A DNA stretch of 6,963 nt from Bacteroidales bacterium. GTDB taxonomy: Bacteria > Bacteroidota > Bacteroidia > Bacteroidales > UBA932. Shown in pieces: positions 1 to 6,079 of the stretch. The translations under genes were made by a program, and so were the position numbers. The stretch lies in assembly GCA_017631875.1 (NCBI GenBank), contig JAGBSL010000066.1, positions 1 to 6,963 of the forward strand. The letters run 5' to 3'. Position 1 is the first letter of the stretch; each line of letters begins with the position of its first letter. The notes under the pieces were generated by a model that saw only the letters and a program-made list of their open reading frames with translations, searched no databases and had not been told where the DNA came from.

Positions 1-762
1 CTTCTTGAGAGACTGTCCGCCCTTTCCGATGATGATGCCCTTCTGGGTATCGCGCATTACATATATGACAGCGCTGATGTCATACCTTTCAGCGCCTTCC
101 TTGAACTCCTCGACAACTACCTCGCAGCTGTACGGAATCTCTTCCTTATAATTAAGGAATATCTTCTCGCGTACGATTTCCGAAGCGAAGAAGCGGAGAT
201 TCTTGTCTGTGAACACATCCTTGTCATACCATGCTGGAGCGTATGGCAGGTTAGCTACAATAGCGTCGAAGATGTTGTCCAGGTTGAACTTCTCCTGTGC
301 AGAAGCCGGATATATGATGGCCTGAGGCAGCTGTTCCTTCCACCATCCCATCAGCTCGAGTACCTGCTCCTGGCTGCTGATGTCGATCTTATTGATCACA
401 AGGATGATAGGACACTGGATGTTCTTGAGCTTGGATATCCACTCCTCATTCTTGTCACCTTTCTCGATGGTGTCAGTCACGTAGAGGATGATGTCAGCGT
501 CGCCGATAGCTGTCTCGACGAAGTTCATCATGCTCTGCTGGAGTCGATAGTTCGGCTTGAGGATACCAGGGGTGTCGGAATATACGATCTGGTAGTCATC
601 ACCGTTCACGATTCCCATGATCCTGTGTCTGGTGGTCTGTGCCTTGGCTGTCACGATCGACAGCTTCTCGCCCACGAGGGCATTCATAAGCGTAGATTTG
701 CCAACATTCGGATTACCGATGATGTTGACAAATCCAGCGCGATGTTTCTTGGTTGTCTCCAT
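1..762 (-). CDS. era: GTPase Era, 3' end cut by window edge
   Basis: Era is an essential GTPase that binds the 3' end of 16S rRNA through a KH domain and acts in late 30S subunit assembly. I translated 254 codons from the ATG at 762-760; the frame stays open to base 1. GTPase motifs are all present: G1 GNPNVGKST (residues 16-24), the switch I stretch AQTTRHRIMG (41-50), G3 DTPG (63-66), G4 NKID (124-127) and G5 SAQ (154-156). The linker REK motif (198-200) leads into the KH domain, whose GKGG loop is at 246-249. Era proteins are usually about 290-300 residues, so roughly the last 40 are outside the window. The start lies 3 nt after the rluB-like stop codon, suggesting one transcript and possible translational coupling. 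No defect was seen in the visible part. Confidence 0.97.
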   Translation of the reverse strand, partial: METTKKHRAGFVNIIGNPNVGKSTLMNALVGEKLSIVTAKAQTTRHRIMGIVNGDDYQIVYSDTPGILKPNYRLQQSMMNFVETAIGDADIILYVTDTIEKGDKNEEWISKLKNIQCPIILVINKIDISSQEQVLELMGWWKEQLPQAIIYPASAQEKFNLDNIFDAIVANLPYAPAWYDKDVFTDKNLRFFASEIVREKIFLNYKEEIPYSCEVVVEEFKEGAERYDISAVIYVMRDTQKGIIIGKGGQSLKK

Positions 763-765
763 ATT

Positions 766-2097
766 TTAAAGGTATGCTCCCATTCTGAGAAGGTTGATCT
801 CTCCCTCTGTAAGGAATCTCCACTCACCTCTCTTGAGACCCTTCTTTGTGAGTCCTGCGAAGTAAACTCGGTCAAGTGCCTTGACCTCGTAGCCGAGTGA
901 CTCGAAGATTCTTCTTACGATGCGGTTCTTACCCGAGTGGATCTCGATACCGAGCTTGCGGTGGTCGTCCTCCTCGATGTACTCGAGCTCGTCAGCCGCG
1001 ATGATACCGTCAGAAAGCTCGATTCCGCTGAGGATCTTGTCGTAATCTTCGCCTCTGAGCTTGCTGTCGAGTGATACCTGGTAGATCTTCTTCTTGTCGT
1101 ATGAAGGGTGTGTGAGCTTCTCAGCGATCTCGCCGTCGTTAGTGAACATGAGGACACCTGTTGTGTTCTTGTCAAGACGGCCTACTGGGAATACACGTGT
1201 AGGGCATCCCTTGAGGAGGTCCATCACGGTCTTGTCTGCGTGAGGATCGCTCGCCGTAGTCACGAATCCCTTAGGCTTGTTCATCACGATATATACCTTG
1301 CTCTCGCCCTTGAGTCTCTCACCGTTGAATCTGATGTCGTCAGTTGCGATGTTTACCTTTGTTCCGAGCTCGGTAACAACCTCGCCGTTCACTGTAACCA
1401 CACCTGCAAGGATGAAATTGTCTGCCTCTCTTCTCGAGCATACGCCTGAGTTGGCGATGAACTTGTTGAGACGTACAACCTCCTTGATAGGAGCCATTAC
1501 CATATCGTTGTCAGAGTTGAACTCAGCGTCAAGCTGAGGTCTTCTGCTGATCATCTTGCTGATTCCTGTCTCCTCCTCGCTGCGGAAGTCCCTTCTCACA
1601 GCAGGTCTACGGTCGCCGAAACCTCTTCTTTCAGGACGTTCGCCATAGCTTCTTCTCTGTGGACGGTCTCCTCCGTATGTCCTTCTCTCAGAACCTTCTC
1701 CGTAATTTCTTCTCTGTGGACGATCTCCTCCGAATGTTCTTCTTTCAGAGCCCTCGCCGTATGATCTTCTCTGTGGACGGTCACCACCTGCCGGTCTTTC
1801 TCCGATACGTGGTCTTCTCGGACGATCTCCGCCCTCACCGTAAGTTCTTCTCTGTGGACGGTCTCCGCCCTCGCTGAAGCTTCTTCTCGGACGGTCGCTT
1901 CCGTAGCTTCTTCTCTCGTCATCCTCGCCGAATGATCTTCTTGGGCGGTCTGATGATCCACCGTTAAATGATCTTCTTGGACGGTCTGATGACGGTCTTC
2001 TGTCTGAATCTCTTCTCGAGCCGTACTCTCTACGGCCATCTCTGCGGCCATTGCCGCCTCTTCTGTTGTCTTCCATTTGTTTTTCGCCTCTCGGCAT
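766..2097 (-). CDS. rluB: RluB-family 23S rRNA pseudouridine synthase with long Arg/Gly-rich N-terminal tail
   Basis: This 443-residue protein belongs to the RsuA/RluB/E/F family, which converts a specific rRNA uridine to pseudouridine. An S4 RNA-binding domain spans about 208-265 (RLNKFIANSG, then SRREAD). The catalytic domain follows, with KPKG (274-277), the signature GRLDKNTTG (306-314, catalytic Asp309) and the C-terminal GKNRIVRRIF (389-398). The family core is about 240 residues; the extra part is residues 1-170, rich in Arg, Gly, Asp, Ser and Tyr and built on eight DRP(R/Q)R motifs (Asp38, 50, 68, 79, 91, 106, 125, 144). Such tails are common on Bacteroidota members; a role in binding rRNA is inference. 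Two starts are possible: Met1 after an AT-rich TTTTAACAA leader, or Met8 (2076-2074) with GAGAGG about 9 nt upstream. The paralogue (RluB versus RluE/F or RsuA) is not certain; the 23S target is inferred. Confidence 0.9.
   Translation of the reverse strand: MPRGEKQMEDNRRGGNGRRDGRREYGSRRDSDRRPSSDRPRRSFNGGSSDRPRRSFGEDDERRSYGSDRPRRSFSEGGDRPQRRTYGEGGDRPRRPRIGERPAGGDRPQRRSYGEGSERRTFGGDRPQRRNYGEGSERRTYGGDRPQRRSYGERPERRGFGDRRPAVRRDFRSEEETGISKMISRRPQLDAEFNSDNDMVMAPIKEVVRLNKFIANSGVCSRREADNFILAGVVTVNGEVVTELGTKVNIATDDIRFNGERLKGESKVYIVMNKPKGFVTTASDPHADKTVMDLLKGCPTRVFPVGRLDKNTTGVLMFTNDGEIAEKLTHPSYDKKKIYQVSLDSKLRGEDYDKILSGIELSDGIIAADELEYIEEDDHRKLGIEIHSGKNRIVRRIFESLGYEVKALDRVYFAGLTKKGLKRGEWRFLTEGEINLLRMGAYL
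1612..1782 (-). repeat. Three tandem 57-bp coding repeats in the rluB-like gene
   Basis: Three consecutive 57-bp units (1726-1782, 1669-1725, 1612-1668) encode 19-residue repeats of the form DRPQRR-x-YGEGSERR-x-(F/Y)GG at residues 106-124, 125-143 and 144-162. By eye the first two units agree at about 80% of bases; the third is shorter in matching length and more diverged (GERPERRGFG). Looser DRPRRSF-type copies continue toward the N-terminus. Because the unit length is a multiple of three, gain or loss of a unit would keep the reading frame. Confidence 0.85.
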
Positions 2098-2122
2098 TTG
2101 TTAAAATTGTTAATAAATATTC

Positions 2123-2192
2123 CTGGCTCACGCCAGCTTATGTGTTTCGTCCTCATCCGGGACGGACCAAAAATTCTTCGAGCTTTTTGGTC
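2123..2192 (-). promoter_or_regulatory. Leader of the rluB-like gene with three consecutive hairpins
   Basis: The 94-nt gap between the tonB-like stop and the rluB-like start holds three inverted repeats, read on the minus strand. The first (2192-2165) has 9-bp perfect arms GACCAAAAA/TTTTTGGTC and includes the last two bases of the upstream TAG. The second (2164-2148) has arms CGTCC/GGACG around 7 nt. The third (2136-2123) has arms CTGGC/GCCAG closing a GTGA loop, which fits the GNRA tetraloop rule. An AT-rich single-stranded stretch follows, ending TTTTAACAAATG. The first hairpin could be a weak terminator for the tonB-like gene, though its only T-run is inside its own arm. I found no convincing TAnnTTTG promoter here, so read-through from the tonB-like gene is likely. 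The pairings are seen; a regulatory function is inference. Confidence 0.45.
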
Positions 2193-2977
2193 TATCTTAT
2201 TCTAAATATGTAAGTGATGGTTCCCTCTTGCAGTGCAGGTGCCGAAGCATCCATGTTGAAGTGGGCTCCCATGGCAGCCTTGTATGCGGCCTGCCACAAG
2301 GTCTTGTCGGTTGCTGTCGTTCCTTCCACTCCTGCCTGTGCCTTAGTCACGTTTCCATACTGGTCTACCCAGATCTTTACAACAACCTTACCGTCGGCCT
2401 GTACTCCGTAAGAAGGTTTAGGCAATGTACCGTTCACGCTTCTGCCGGCCACTCGTGCATTAGGCTCTTCGTTCGTCTTTCCGGTAGTCGTGTTGCCTGA
2501 AGCATGTCCTGCCTTGAGCGCATCGCTCGGTTCGCGGGCAGTCTGCGGAGCGAGTGTATCCTTGACGGTGTTGTTGTCAGCGGCATGGAACAGCGCCCTT
2601 CTGTCGATAGGCTTTTCCCTTGGTGGCTCCGGTGTCTCCACGTCTCCAAAATCGTCGACTGTCGCCTCCGGCGCTTCGTTTGCCTTTGTTCCTTCAAGCT
2701 GGGCGTCAGACTTCTGGACAAGGTTTATCGGCTGCGTCGGGTCAGGGTTCTCTACCTGTGGCCTGCTGCCGTTCCATATCTGTTTCGGTTTTTCAATCTC
2801 AGGCTCGCTGAAGTCAATCACGATAGGGGTCTTCTCCGGTGGTGGCGGATCCAGATATGTGAATCCTGTGACAAAGAAGCACACGACCAGGCCCACATGA
2901 ATAGCGACAGTCAGGATGCCTCCTGACACCCTGGCGCGTTTTATCTGTCTTTCACGTTCCTGTCTGTACTTTTCCAT
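2192..2977 (-). CDS. tonB: TonB/TolA-like energy transducer
   Basis: This 261-residue protein should link the inner-membrane ExbB-ExbD motor to outer-membrane partners. It has a basic cytoplasmic N-terminus (1-17), one membrane segment (about 18-41), a proline-rich periplasmic start (PPPP at 44-47, then EPEIEKPK), a long hydrophilic spacer to about residue 185, and a C-terminal TonB-like domain (about 187-261) containing GKVVVKIWVDQYGNV and ending ITYIFRIR. That layout and its place just after exbB and exbD support a TonB/TolA role. E. coli TonB is 239 residues, so the length fits. The start at 2977 lies 4 nt after the exbD stop, with an AGGAA just before the ATG that can serve as ribosome binding site and suggests coupling. 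Whether it serves TonB-dependent transport or a Tol-type envelope function cannot be decided here. Confidence 0.88.
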   Translation of the reverse strand: MEKYRQERERQIKRARVSGGILTVAIHVGLVVCFFVTGFTYLDPPPPEKTPIVIDFSEPEIEKPKQIWNGSRPQVENPDPTQPINLVQKSDAQLEGTKANEAPEATVDDFGDVETPEPPREKPIDRRALFHAADNNTVKDTLAPQTAREPSDALKAGHASGNTTTGKTNEEPNARVAGRSVNGTLPKPSYGVQADGKVVVKIWVDQYGNVTKAQAGVEGTTATDKTLWQAAYKAAMGAHFNMDASAPALQEGTITYIFRIR

Positions 2978-2981
2978 GTTC

Positions 2982-3395
2982 CTATTCCGGCGAAGTCGCC
3001 ATTATCACCTTGTAGTGGTTTCTCTTTGCAATGTTCATCACCTGCACAACCTCCTTGATCGGAACTGTCTCGTCTGCATAGATCGAGAAGGTAGGATCCT
3101 CCTCCTGCTGTAGCAGGCCTACGAGTGCATCCTCAACCTCTGAGAAGTCAATCGGAGTCTCGTCGCCGTTGATGTGGTAGGTGAAGTTTTCCGGGTTCTG
3201 CCAGTGCTTGATCGACACGCTTACCGTAGCCTTTGCAGAAACCTGGCCAGTGCTCTTAGGTAGCAGCAGTTTCAGCGCATTAGGGTTGATGAGGGTCGAT
3301 GTCACAAGGAAGAATATGAGAAGCAGGAACACGATGTCGGTCATTGACGACATCGAGAAACCTGCATCTGCCTTTGTTGTTCTCTTGATTGCCAT
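2982..3395 (-). CDS. exbD: ExbD/TolR-family proton-channel subunit
   Basis: ExbD is the small subunit of the proton-driven motor that energises TonB or TolA. The protein has 137 residues, normal for the family. After a short basic cytoplasmic N-terminus (AIKRTTK) comes the single membrane helix, about 15-37, with the essential acidic residue at Asp20 in SMTDIVFLLLIFF; this matches Asp25 of E. coli ExbD. The periplasmic part runs to the end and carries the usual ExbD folding pattern (PTFSIYADETVPIKEV). The start is 14 nt after the exbB stop with AAAGGAAA directly before the ATG. Only one exbD copy is present, whereas some Bacteroidota Ton loci carry two, so TolR is an alternative name. Confidence 0.94.
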   Translation of the reverse strand: MAIKRTTKADAGFSMSSMTDIVFLLLIFFLVTSTLINPNALKLLLPKSTGQVSAKATVSVSIKHWQNPENFTYHINGDETPIDFSEVEDALVGLLQQEEDPTFSIYADETVPIKEVVQVMNIAKRNHYKVIMATSPE

Positions 3396-3409
3396 TTTCC
3401 TTTGCTTGA

Positions 3410-4111
3410 TTATTCGCCGGCAGGCTCATGGAGCATGTCGATGAACTCGATTGTGGTGCTTTCCATCTTGAACACGAGGTTCGAGATCTGTGATGAGAGG
3501 TAGTTGTAGCCGAAGTAAGCGATGATACCTACGAAGAGACCGCCTACTGTTGTTACCATCGCCTCATAGATACCTCCTGAGAGGAGGGTGATGTCGATGT
3601 TGTTGCCTGCTGTTGACATTCTGAAGAACGCCTGGATCATACCTGTAACTGTTCCGAGGAATCCGATCATCGGAGCGCCTCCGGAAATTGTAGCGAGCAT
3701 CGCCAGACCCTTCTCAAGTCTTGCAACCTCTACGTTACCCATGTTTTCCACGGCTGTCTGGATGTCCTGGAGAGGGCGTCCGATCCTCTCGATACCCTTC
3801 TCAACGAGTCTTGCGATAGGGGAGTCGTACTTCTGGCAGAGGTCTGTCGCTGTCTTGATCTTACCGTCATGGATCAGATCACGGATGTCCTTCATGAAGT
3901 TCTTGTCGAGCTGACCTGCCTTGCGGATCATCCACCACTTGCTTCCGAAGATGTAGATCGCCATGATGGAAAGGATCAGAAGCACGATCATGAGCCAGCC
4001 TCCGGCTGTAGCCATGTCGATAAGGCTCAGTGTCTTTTCCTGTACTGCAGGCTCCATCGCCTGTGTAAGAGCCGTAGTGTCAACGGCTGCCTGTAAAAGA
4101 TTGAAAAGCAT
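3410..4111 (-). CDS. exbB: MotA/TolQ/ExbB-family proton channel protein
   Basis: This 233-residue protein is the pentamer-forming channel subunit of the motor. Three membrane segments are visible: about 36-56 (GGWLMIVLLILSIMAIYIF), about 136-161, and about 183-205 (EAMVTTVGGLFVGIIAYFG). The large cytoplasmic loop between the first two holds LVEKGIERIG. The family signature GFLGTVTGMIQAF is at 150-162, preceded by the conserved Pro147, and the third helix carries the conserved Thr pair TT at 187-188 that lines the proton path. The N-terminal 35 residues are mostly polar and do not look like a clear signal peptide. It is the first gene after a 117-nt gap that holds a predicted promoter and a strong hairpin, so it probably heads the exbB-exbD-tonB unit. 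The ATG follows an AT-rich leader with no Shine-Dalgarno. TolQ is an equally acceptable name. Confidence 0.94.
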   Translation of the reverse strand: MLFNLLQAAVDTTALTQAMEPAVQEKTLSLIDMATAGGWLMIVLLILSIMAIYIFGSKWWMIRKAGQLDKNFMKDIRDLIHDGKIKTATDLCQKYDSPIARLVEKGIERIGRPLQDIQTAVENMGNVEVARLEKGLAMLATISGGAPMIGFLGTVTGMIQAFFRMSTAGNNIDITLLSGGIYEAMVTTVGGLFVGIIAYFGYNYLSSQISNLVFKMESTTIEFIDMLHEPAGE

Positions 4112-4144
4112 AGTTATAATTTGTCTTTTTGTTTATCAAAATAG

Positions 4145-4183
4145 ATTGCGGCAATTTCGCTGCTACAGCAAAATTGCCGCAAT
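4145..4183 (-). repeat. 39-nt near-perfect inverted repeat in the exbB leader
   Basis: The arms ATTGCGGCAATTT (4145-4157) and AAATTGCCGCAAT (4171-4183) pair perfectly over 13 bp. After one mismatch (C4158/A4170) the pairing continues for 4 bp (GCTG/CAGC) around a 3-nt loop (4163-4165), giving 17 paired positions in 39 nt. It lies between truA and exbB, 34 nt upstream of the exbB start and just downstream of a predicted promoter. No T-run follows on the minus strand (CTATTTTGATAAAC), so it is not a typical intrinsic terminator. A 5'-end mRNA stabiliser, a protein operator or a repeated extragenic palindrome are all possible. Confidence 0.85.
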
Positions 4184-4195
4184 TGCAAAATCGCG

Positions 4196-4226
4196 CAAAA
4201 TTAGCAAAAATTTCGTGTAAGTCCAA
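4196..4226 (-). promoter_or_regulatory. Predicted Bacteroidetes-type promoter for exbB-exbD-tonB
   Basis: On the minus strand TAATTTTG (4203-4196) matches the Bacteroidetes -7 consensus TAnnTTTG exactly. A TTG (4226-4224) lies 20 nt upstream, within the usual spacing for the -33 element. Transcription would begin around 4190, a few bases before the 39-nt hairpin, leaving a leader of about 80 nt. The -33 element sits immediately after the truA stop codon. AT-rich DNA makes chance matches possible. Confidence 0.5.
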
Positions 4227-4228
4227 CT

Positions 4229-5017
4229 TTATTTCTCCTCTTCTCCGTAGGAGGCCCCGCAGAAGAATAGTGCTTTGCCCGGAACCGATGTGCCCGCGTC
4301 CGACCGGCTTCCGTTAGCAATCAGATCTGTTATCCATGCTGGTTTCTGTTTGCCTCGTCCGACCTCTATCAGCGACCCTACGATCGCCCTTACCATGTTG
4401 CGCAGGAATCGGTTTGCCTTGATGCGGAACACGATGTAGTCTCCATCGTTGCAGTCTGATCCCATCATCTTGCAGTGGTCTGGAACATATGTGCTCCAGC
4501 CGGCTTCGGTGATGGTGCAGATCGAGGTGGCGTTGTTGCCTCCCGTCTTCTCAAAGCAGCTGAAGTCATGTTCTCCAAGCAGGTGTCTTGCCGCCTCGTT
4601 CATGGCTTTGATGTCAAGGGGGTAACGCATTCTGTATGAGAACTTTTCGCAGAACGGATCCTTGCGGAAATGAATGAAGTAGCAATACTCTCGCGACCTT
4701 GCGTCAAACCTTGCGTGGAACTCTTCTCCACAGATGGAAACCTCGTGCACGGAAATCTCTCGCGGGAGGATGGCATTCAATTTGTAGCACAGCTGCTCCG
4801 CGCTCATGCTGACTACGTCAGGCATGTCGAAGTGGGCGATATAGTTTATCGCATTCACTTCAGTATCAGTGCGTCCGGCTCCGGTTATGGAAACAGGTTG
4901 ACCGAGGAGGGTTGACAATGCGTGCTCAAGTGAGCCCTGGACTGTCTTCGCGTTGTTCTGGATTTGCCATCCGCAGAACGCGCTTCCGTCGTATGATAGC
5001 CTGATTTTATGTCGCAT
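4229..5017 (-). CDS. truA: tRNA pseudouridine(38-40) synthase TruA
   Basis: TruA isomerises uridines 38-40 in the anticodon stem-loop of many tRNAs to pseudouridine. The protein has 262 residues, normal for the family, and starts at the ATG at 5017. Family features in order: N-terminal RLSYDGSAFCGWQIQ (6-20), TVQGSLEHAL (25-34), the catalytic motif GAGRTDTEV (46-54) with nucleophile Asp51, FHARFDARSREYCYFI in the middle, and the C-terminal NRFLRNMVRAIVGSLIEVG. One oddity: most TruA proteins read RTDxGVHA at the active site, while this one reads RTDTEVNA, replacing the Gly and His after the catalytic Asp. The remaining signatures are intact, so I expect an active enzyme. It is the first minus-strand gene after the divergent gap with moxR and could feed read-through into exbB. 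Confidence 0.95.
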   Translation of the reverse strand: MRHKIRLSYDGSAFCGWQIQNNAKTVQGSLEHALSTLLGQPVSITGAGRTDTEVNAINYIAHFDMPDVVSMSAEQLCYKLNAILPREISVHEVSICGEEFHARFDARSREYCYFIHFRKDPFCEKFSYRMRYPLDIKAMNEAARHLLGEHDFSCFEKTGGNNATSICTITEAGWSTYVPDHCKMMGSDCNDGDYIVFRIKANRFLRNMVRAIVGSLIEVGRGKQKPAWITDLIANGSRSDAGTSVPGKALFFCGASYGEEEK

Positions 5018-5033
5018 ATTGCAAAAAAATGAG

Positions 5034-5041
5034 TAAATTTG
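5034..5041 (+). promoter_or_regulatory. Predicted -7 box for moxR-DUF58
   Basis: TAAATTTG matches the Bacteroidetes -7 consensus TAnnTTTG exactly, 37 nt upstream of the moxR ATG. The -33 region is weak: no TTTG at the usual 19-21 nt spacing, only a TTTTATG run starting at 5005. Transcription would begin about 5046, giving a leader of roughly 30 nt. Confidence 0.4.
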
Positions 5042-5055
5042 TAGGTTTTAAAATG

Positions 5056-5063
5056 CAAAAATA
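5056..5063 (-). promoter_or_regulatory. Predicted -7 box for truA
   Basis: On the minus strand TATTTTTG (5063-5056) is an exact match to TAnnTTTG, 38 nt upstream of the truA start. As for the opposite promoter, the -33 element is weak (a TTTATG about 23 nt upstream, inside the moxR coding start). The two predicted -7 boxes face away from each other's gene and overlap in their upstream parts, so the two transcripts would share about 30 bp of antisense leader. Confidence 0.38.
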
Positions 5064-5078
5064 TCAAAAATCATATTT

Positions 5079-6071
5079 ATGGATAGCATAAACATCAAAG
5101 AATTGAACGACCGTATCCAGAGAGAGAGTTCATTTGTGGATATCCTCACTATGGAGATGAACAAGGTGATCGTGGGCCAGAAACATCTGGTGGAGAACCT
5201 CCTGATCGGTCTTCTTGCCAACGGACATATTCTCCTTGAAGGAGTGCCTGGTCTGGCCAAGACCCTGGCGATCAACACTTTGTCGCAGGCTGTAAACTCG
5301 AAGTTCAGCCGTATACAGTTTACTCCGGACCTTCTTCCTGCGGATGTCCTCGGTACCCTTATCTACTCACAGAAGACCGAGCAGTTCCAGATCAAGAAAG
5401 GTCCGATCTTCGCTAACTTCGTCCTTGCCGACGAGATCAACCGTTCTCCGGCAAAAGTGCAGTCGGCTCTTCTCGAGGCGATGCAGGAGCGTCAGGTGAC
5501 AATCGGTGATGAGACTTTCAAACTTCCGGAGCCGTTCCTGGTGATGGCTACCCAGAACCCGATCGAGCAGGAGGGAACATATCCGCTCCCTGAGGCCCAG
5601 CTCGACCGTTTCATGCTTAAGGTTGTCGTGACTTATCCGAAGAAGGAGGAGGAGCGTCAGATCATCCGCATGAACAACAGCGGCGAATTCCCTAAGGCGA
5701 ATGCTGTGATCGATCCGCAGGATATCGTCAGGGCGCGCGAGGTAGTCAAGGAGGTGTACATGGACGAGAAGATCGAGAGATACATCGTGGATATCGTATA
5801 TGCGACCAGAACTCCGCAGGAGTATGGCCTTGATAAGGTTGCAGGCTTCATCTCATACGGAGCGTCTCCGCGTGCAAGTATTTCGCTTGCTATGGCTTCC
5901 AAGGCATACGCGTTCATCAAGAGGAGGGGTTATGTGATCCCGGAGGACGTGCGTGCAGTATGTTACGAGGTGCTTCGTCACCGTATCGGTCTGACGTATG
6001 AGGCCGAGGCAGAAAATGTAACCACAGACCAGATCATTTCTGAAATCATTAATGCTGTTGAGGTTCCATAA
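5079..6071 (+). CDS. MoxR-family AAA+ ATPase
   Basis: MoxR proteins are AAA+ ATPases thought to act as chaperones that mature or remodel partner complexes, often with von Willebrand A proteins coded beside them. The 330-residue product has Walker A GVPGLAKT (55-62), Walker B VLADE (115-119) followed by INRSPAK, sensor 1 ATQNPIEQEGTYPLPEAQ around Asn160, the arginine finger Arg177 in LDRF, and sensor 2 GASPR (261-265). The C-terminal lid domain completes the AAA_3/AAA_lid layout, and the length is normal. It starts at the ATG at 5079 after an AT-rich leader without a Shine-Dalgarno. The DUF58 gene begins 8 nt after its stop, so the two are surely co-transcribed. The client is unknown from this window; in other Bacteroidota the set leads into bat genes. 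Confidence 0.95.
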   Translation: MDSINIKELNDRIQRESSFVDILTMEMNKVIVGQKHLVENLLIGLLANGHILLEGVPGLAKTLAINTLSQAVNSKFSRIQFTPDLLPADVLGTLIYSQKTEQFQIKKGPIFANFVLADEINRSPAKVQSALLEAMQERQVTIGDETFKLPEPFLVMATQNPIEQEGTYPLPEAQLDRFMLKVVVTYPKKEEERQIIRMNNSGEFPKANAVIDPQDIVRAREVVKEVYMDEKIERYIVDIVYATRTPQEYGLDKVAGFISYGASPRASISLAMASKAYAFIKRRGYVIPEDVRAVCYEVLRHRIGLTYEAEAENVTTDQIISEIINAVEVP

Positions 6072-6079
6072 ACAATACT

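Noticed and set aside
915..1175. Ser/Thr-rich 86-codon frame inside the rluB-like gene
   Set aside because: It is a shifted reading of the catalytic domain with biased composition and no independent start signal.
1596..2156. A 186-codon open frame on the minus strand overlapping the rluB-like gene, starting in its leader
   Set aside because: It is a frame-shifted reading of the Arg/Gly-rich repeats, rich in Glu, Arg, His and Thr with no recognisable domain. Low-complexity repeats keep other frames open by chance, and the S4 and catalytic motifs are in the other frame.
2141..2165. GATGAG and GGACGAAAC on the minus strand resemble pieces of a hammerhead ribozyme core
   Set aside because: There is no stem II between the two parts, since they abut directly, and no matching cleavage site with flanking stems. 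The likeness is a short chance match.
2165..2192. Intrinsic terminator after the tonB-like gene
   Set aside because: The 9-bp stem is AT-rich and is followed by CGTCCCGG rather than a T-run, so I kept it only as part of a structured leader.
4145..4183. Intrinsic terminator after truA
   Set aside because: The stem is strong but is followed by CTATTTTGATAAAC, without a continuous T-run, and the palindrome lies downstream of a predicted promoter.
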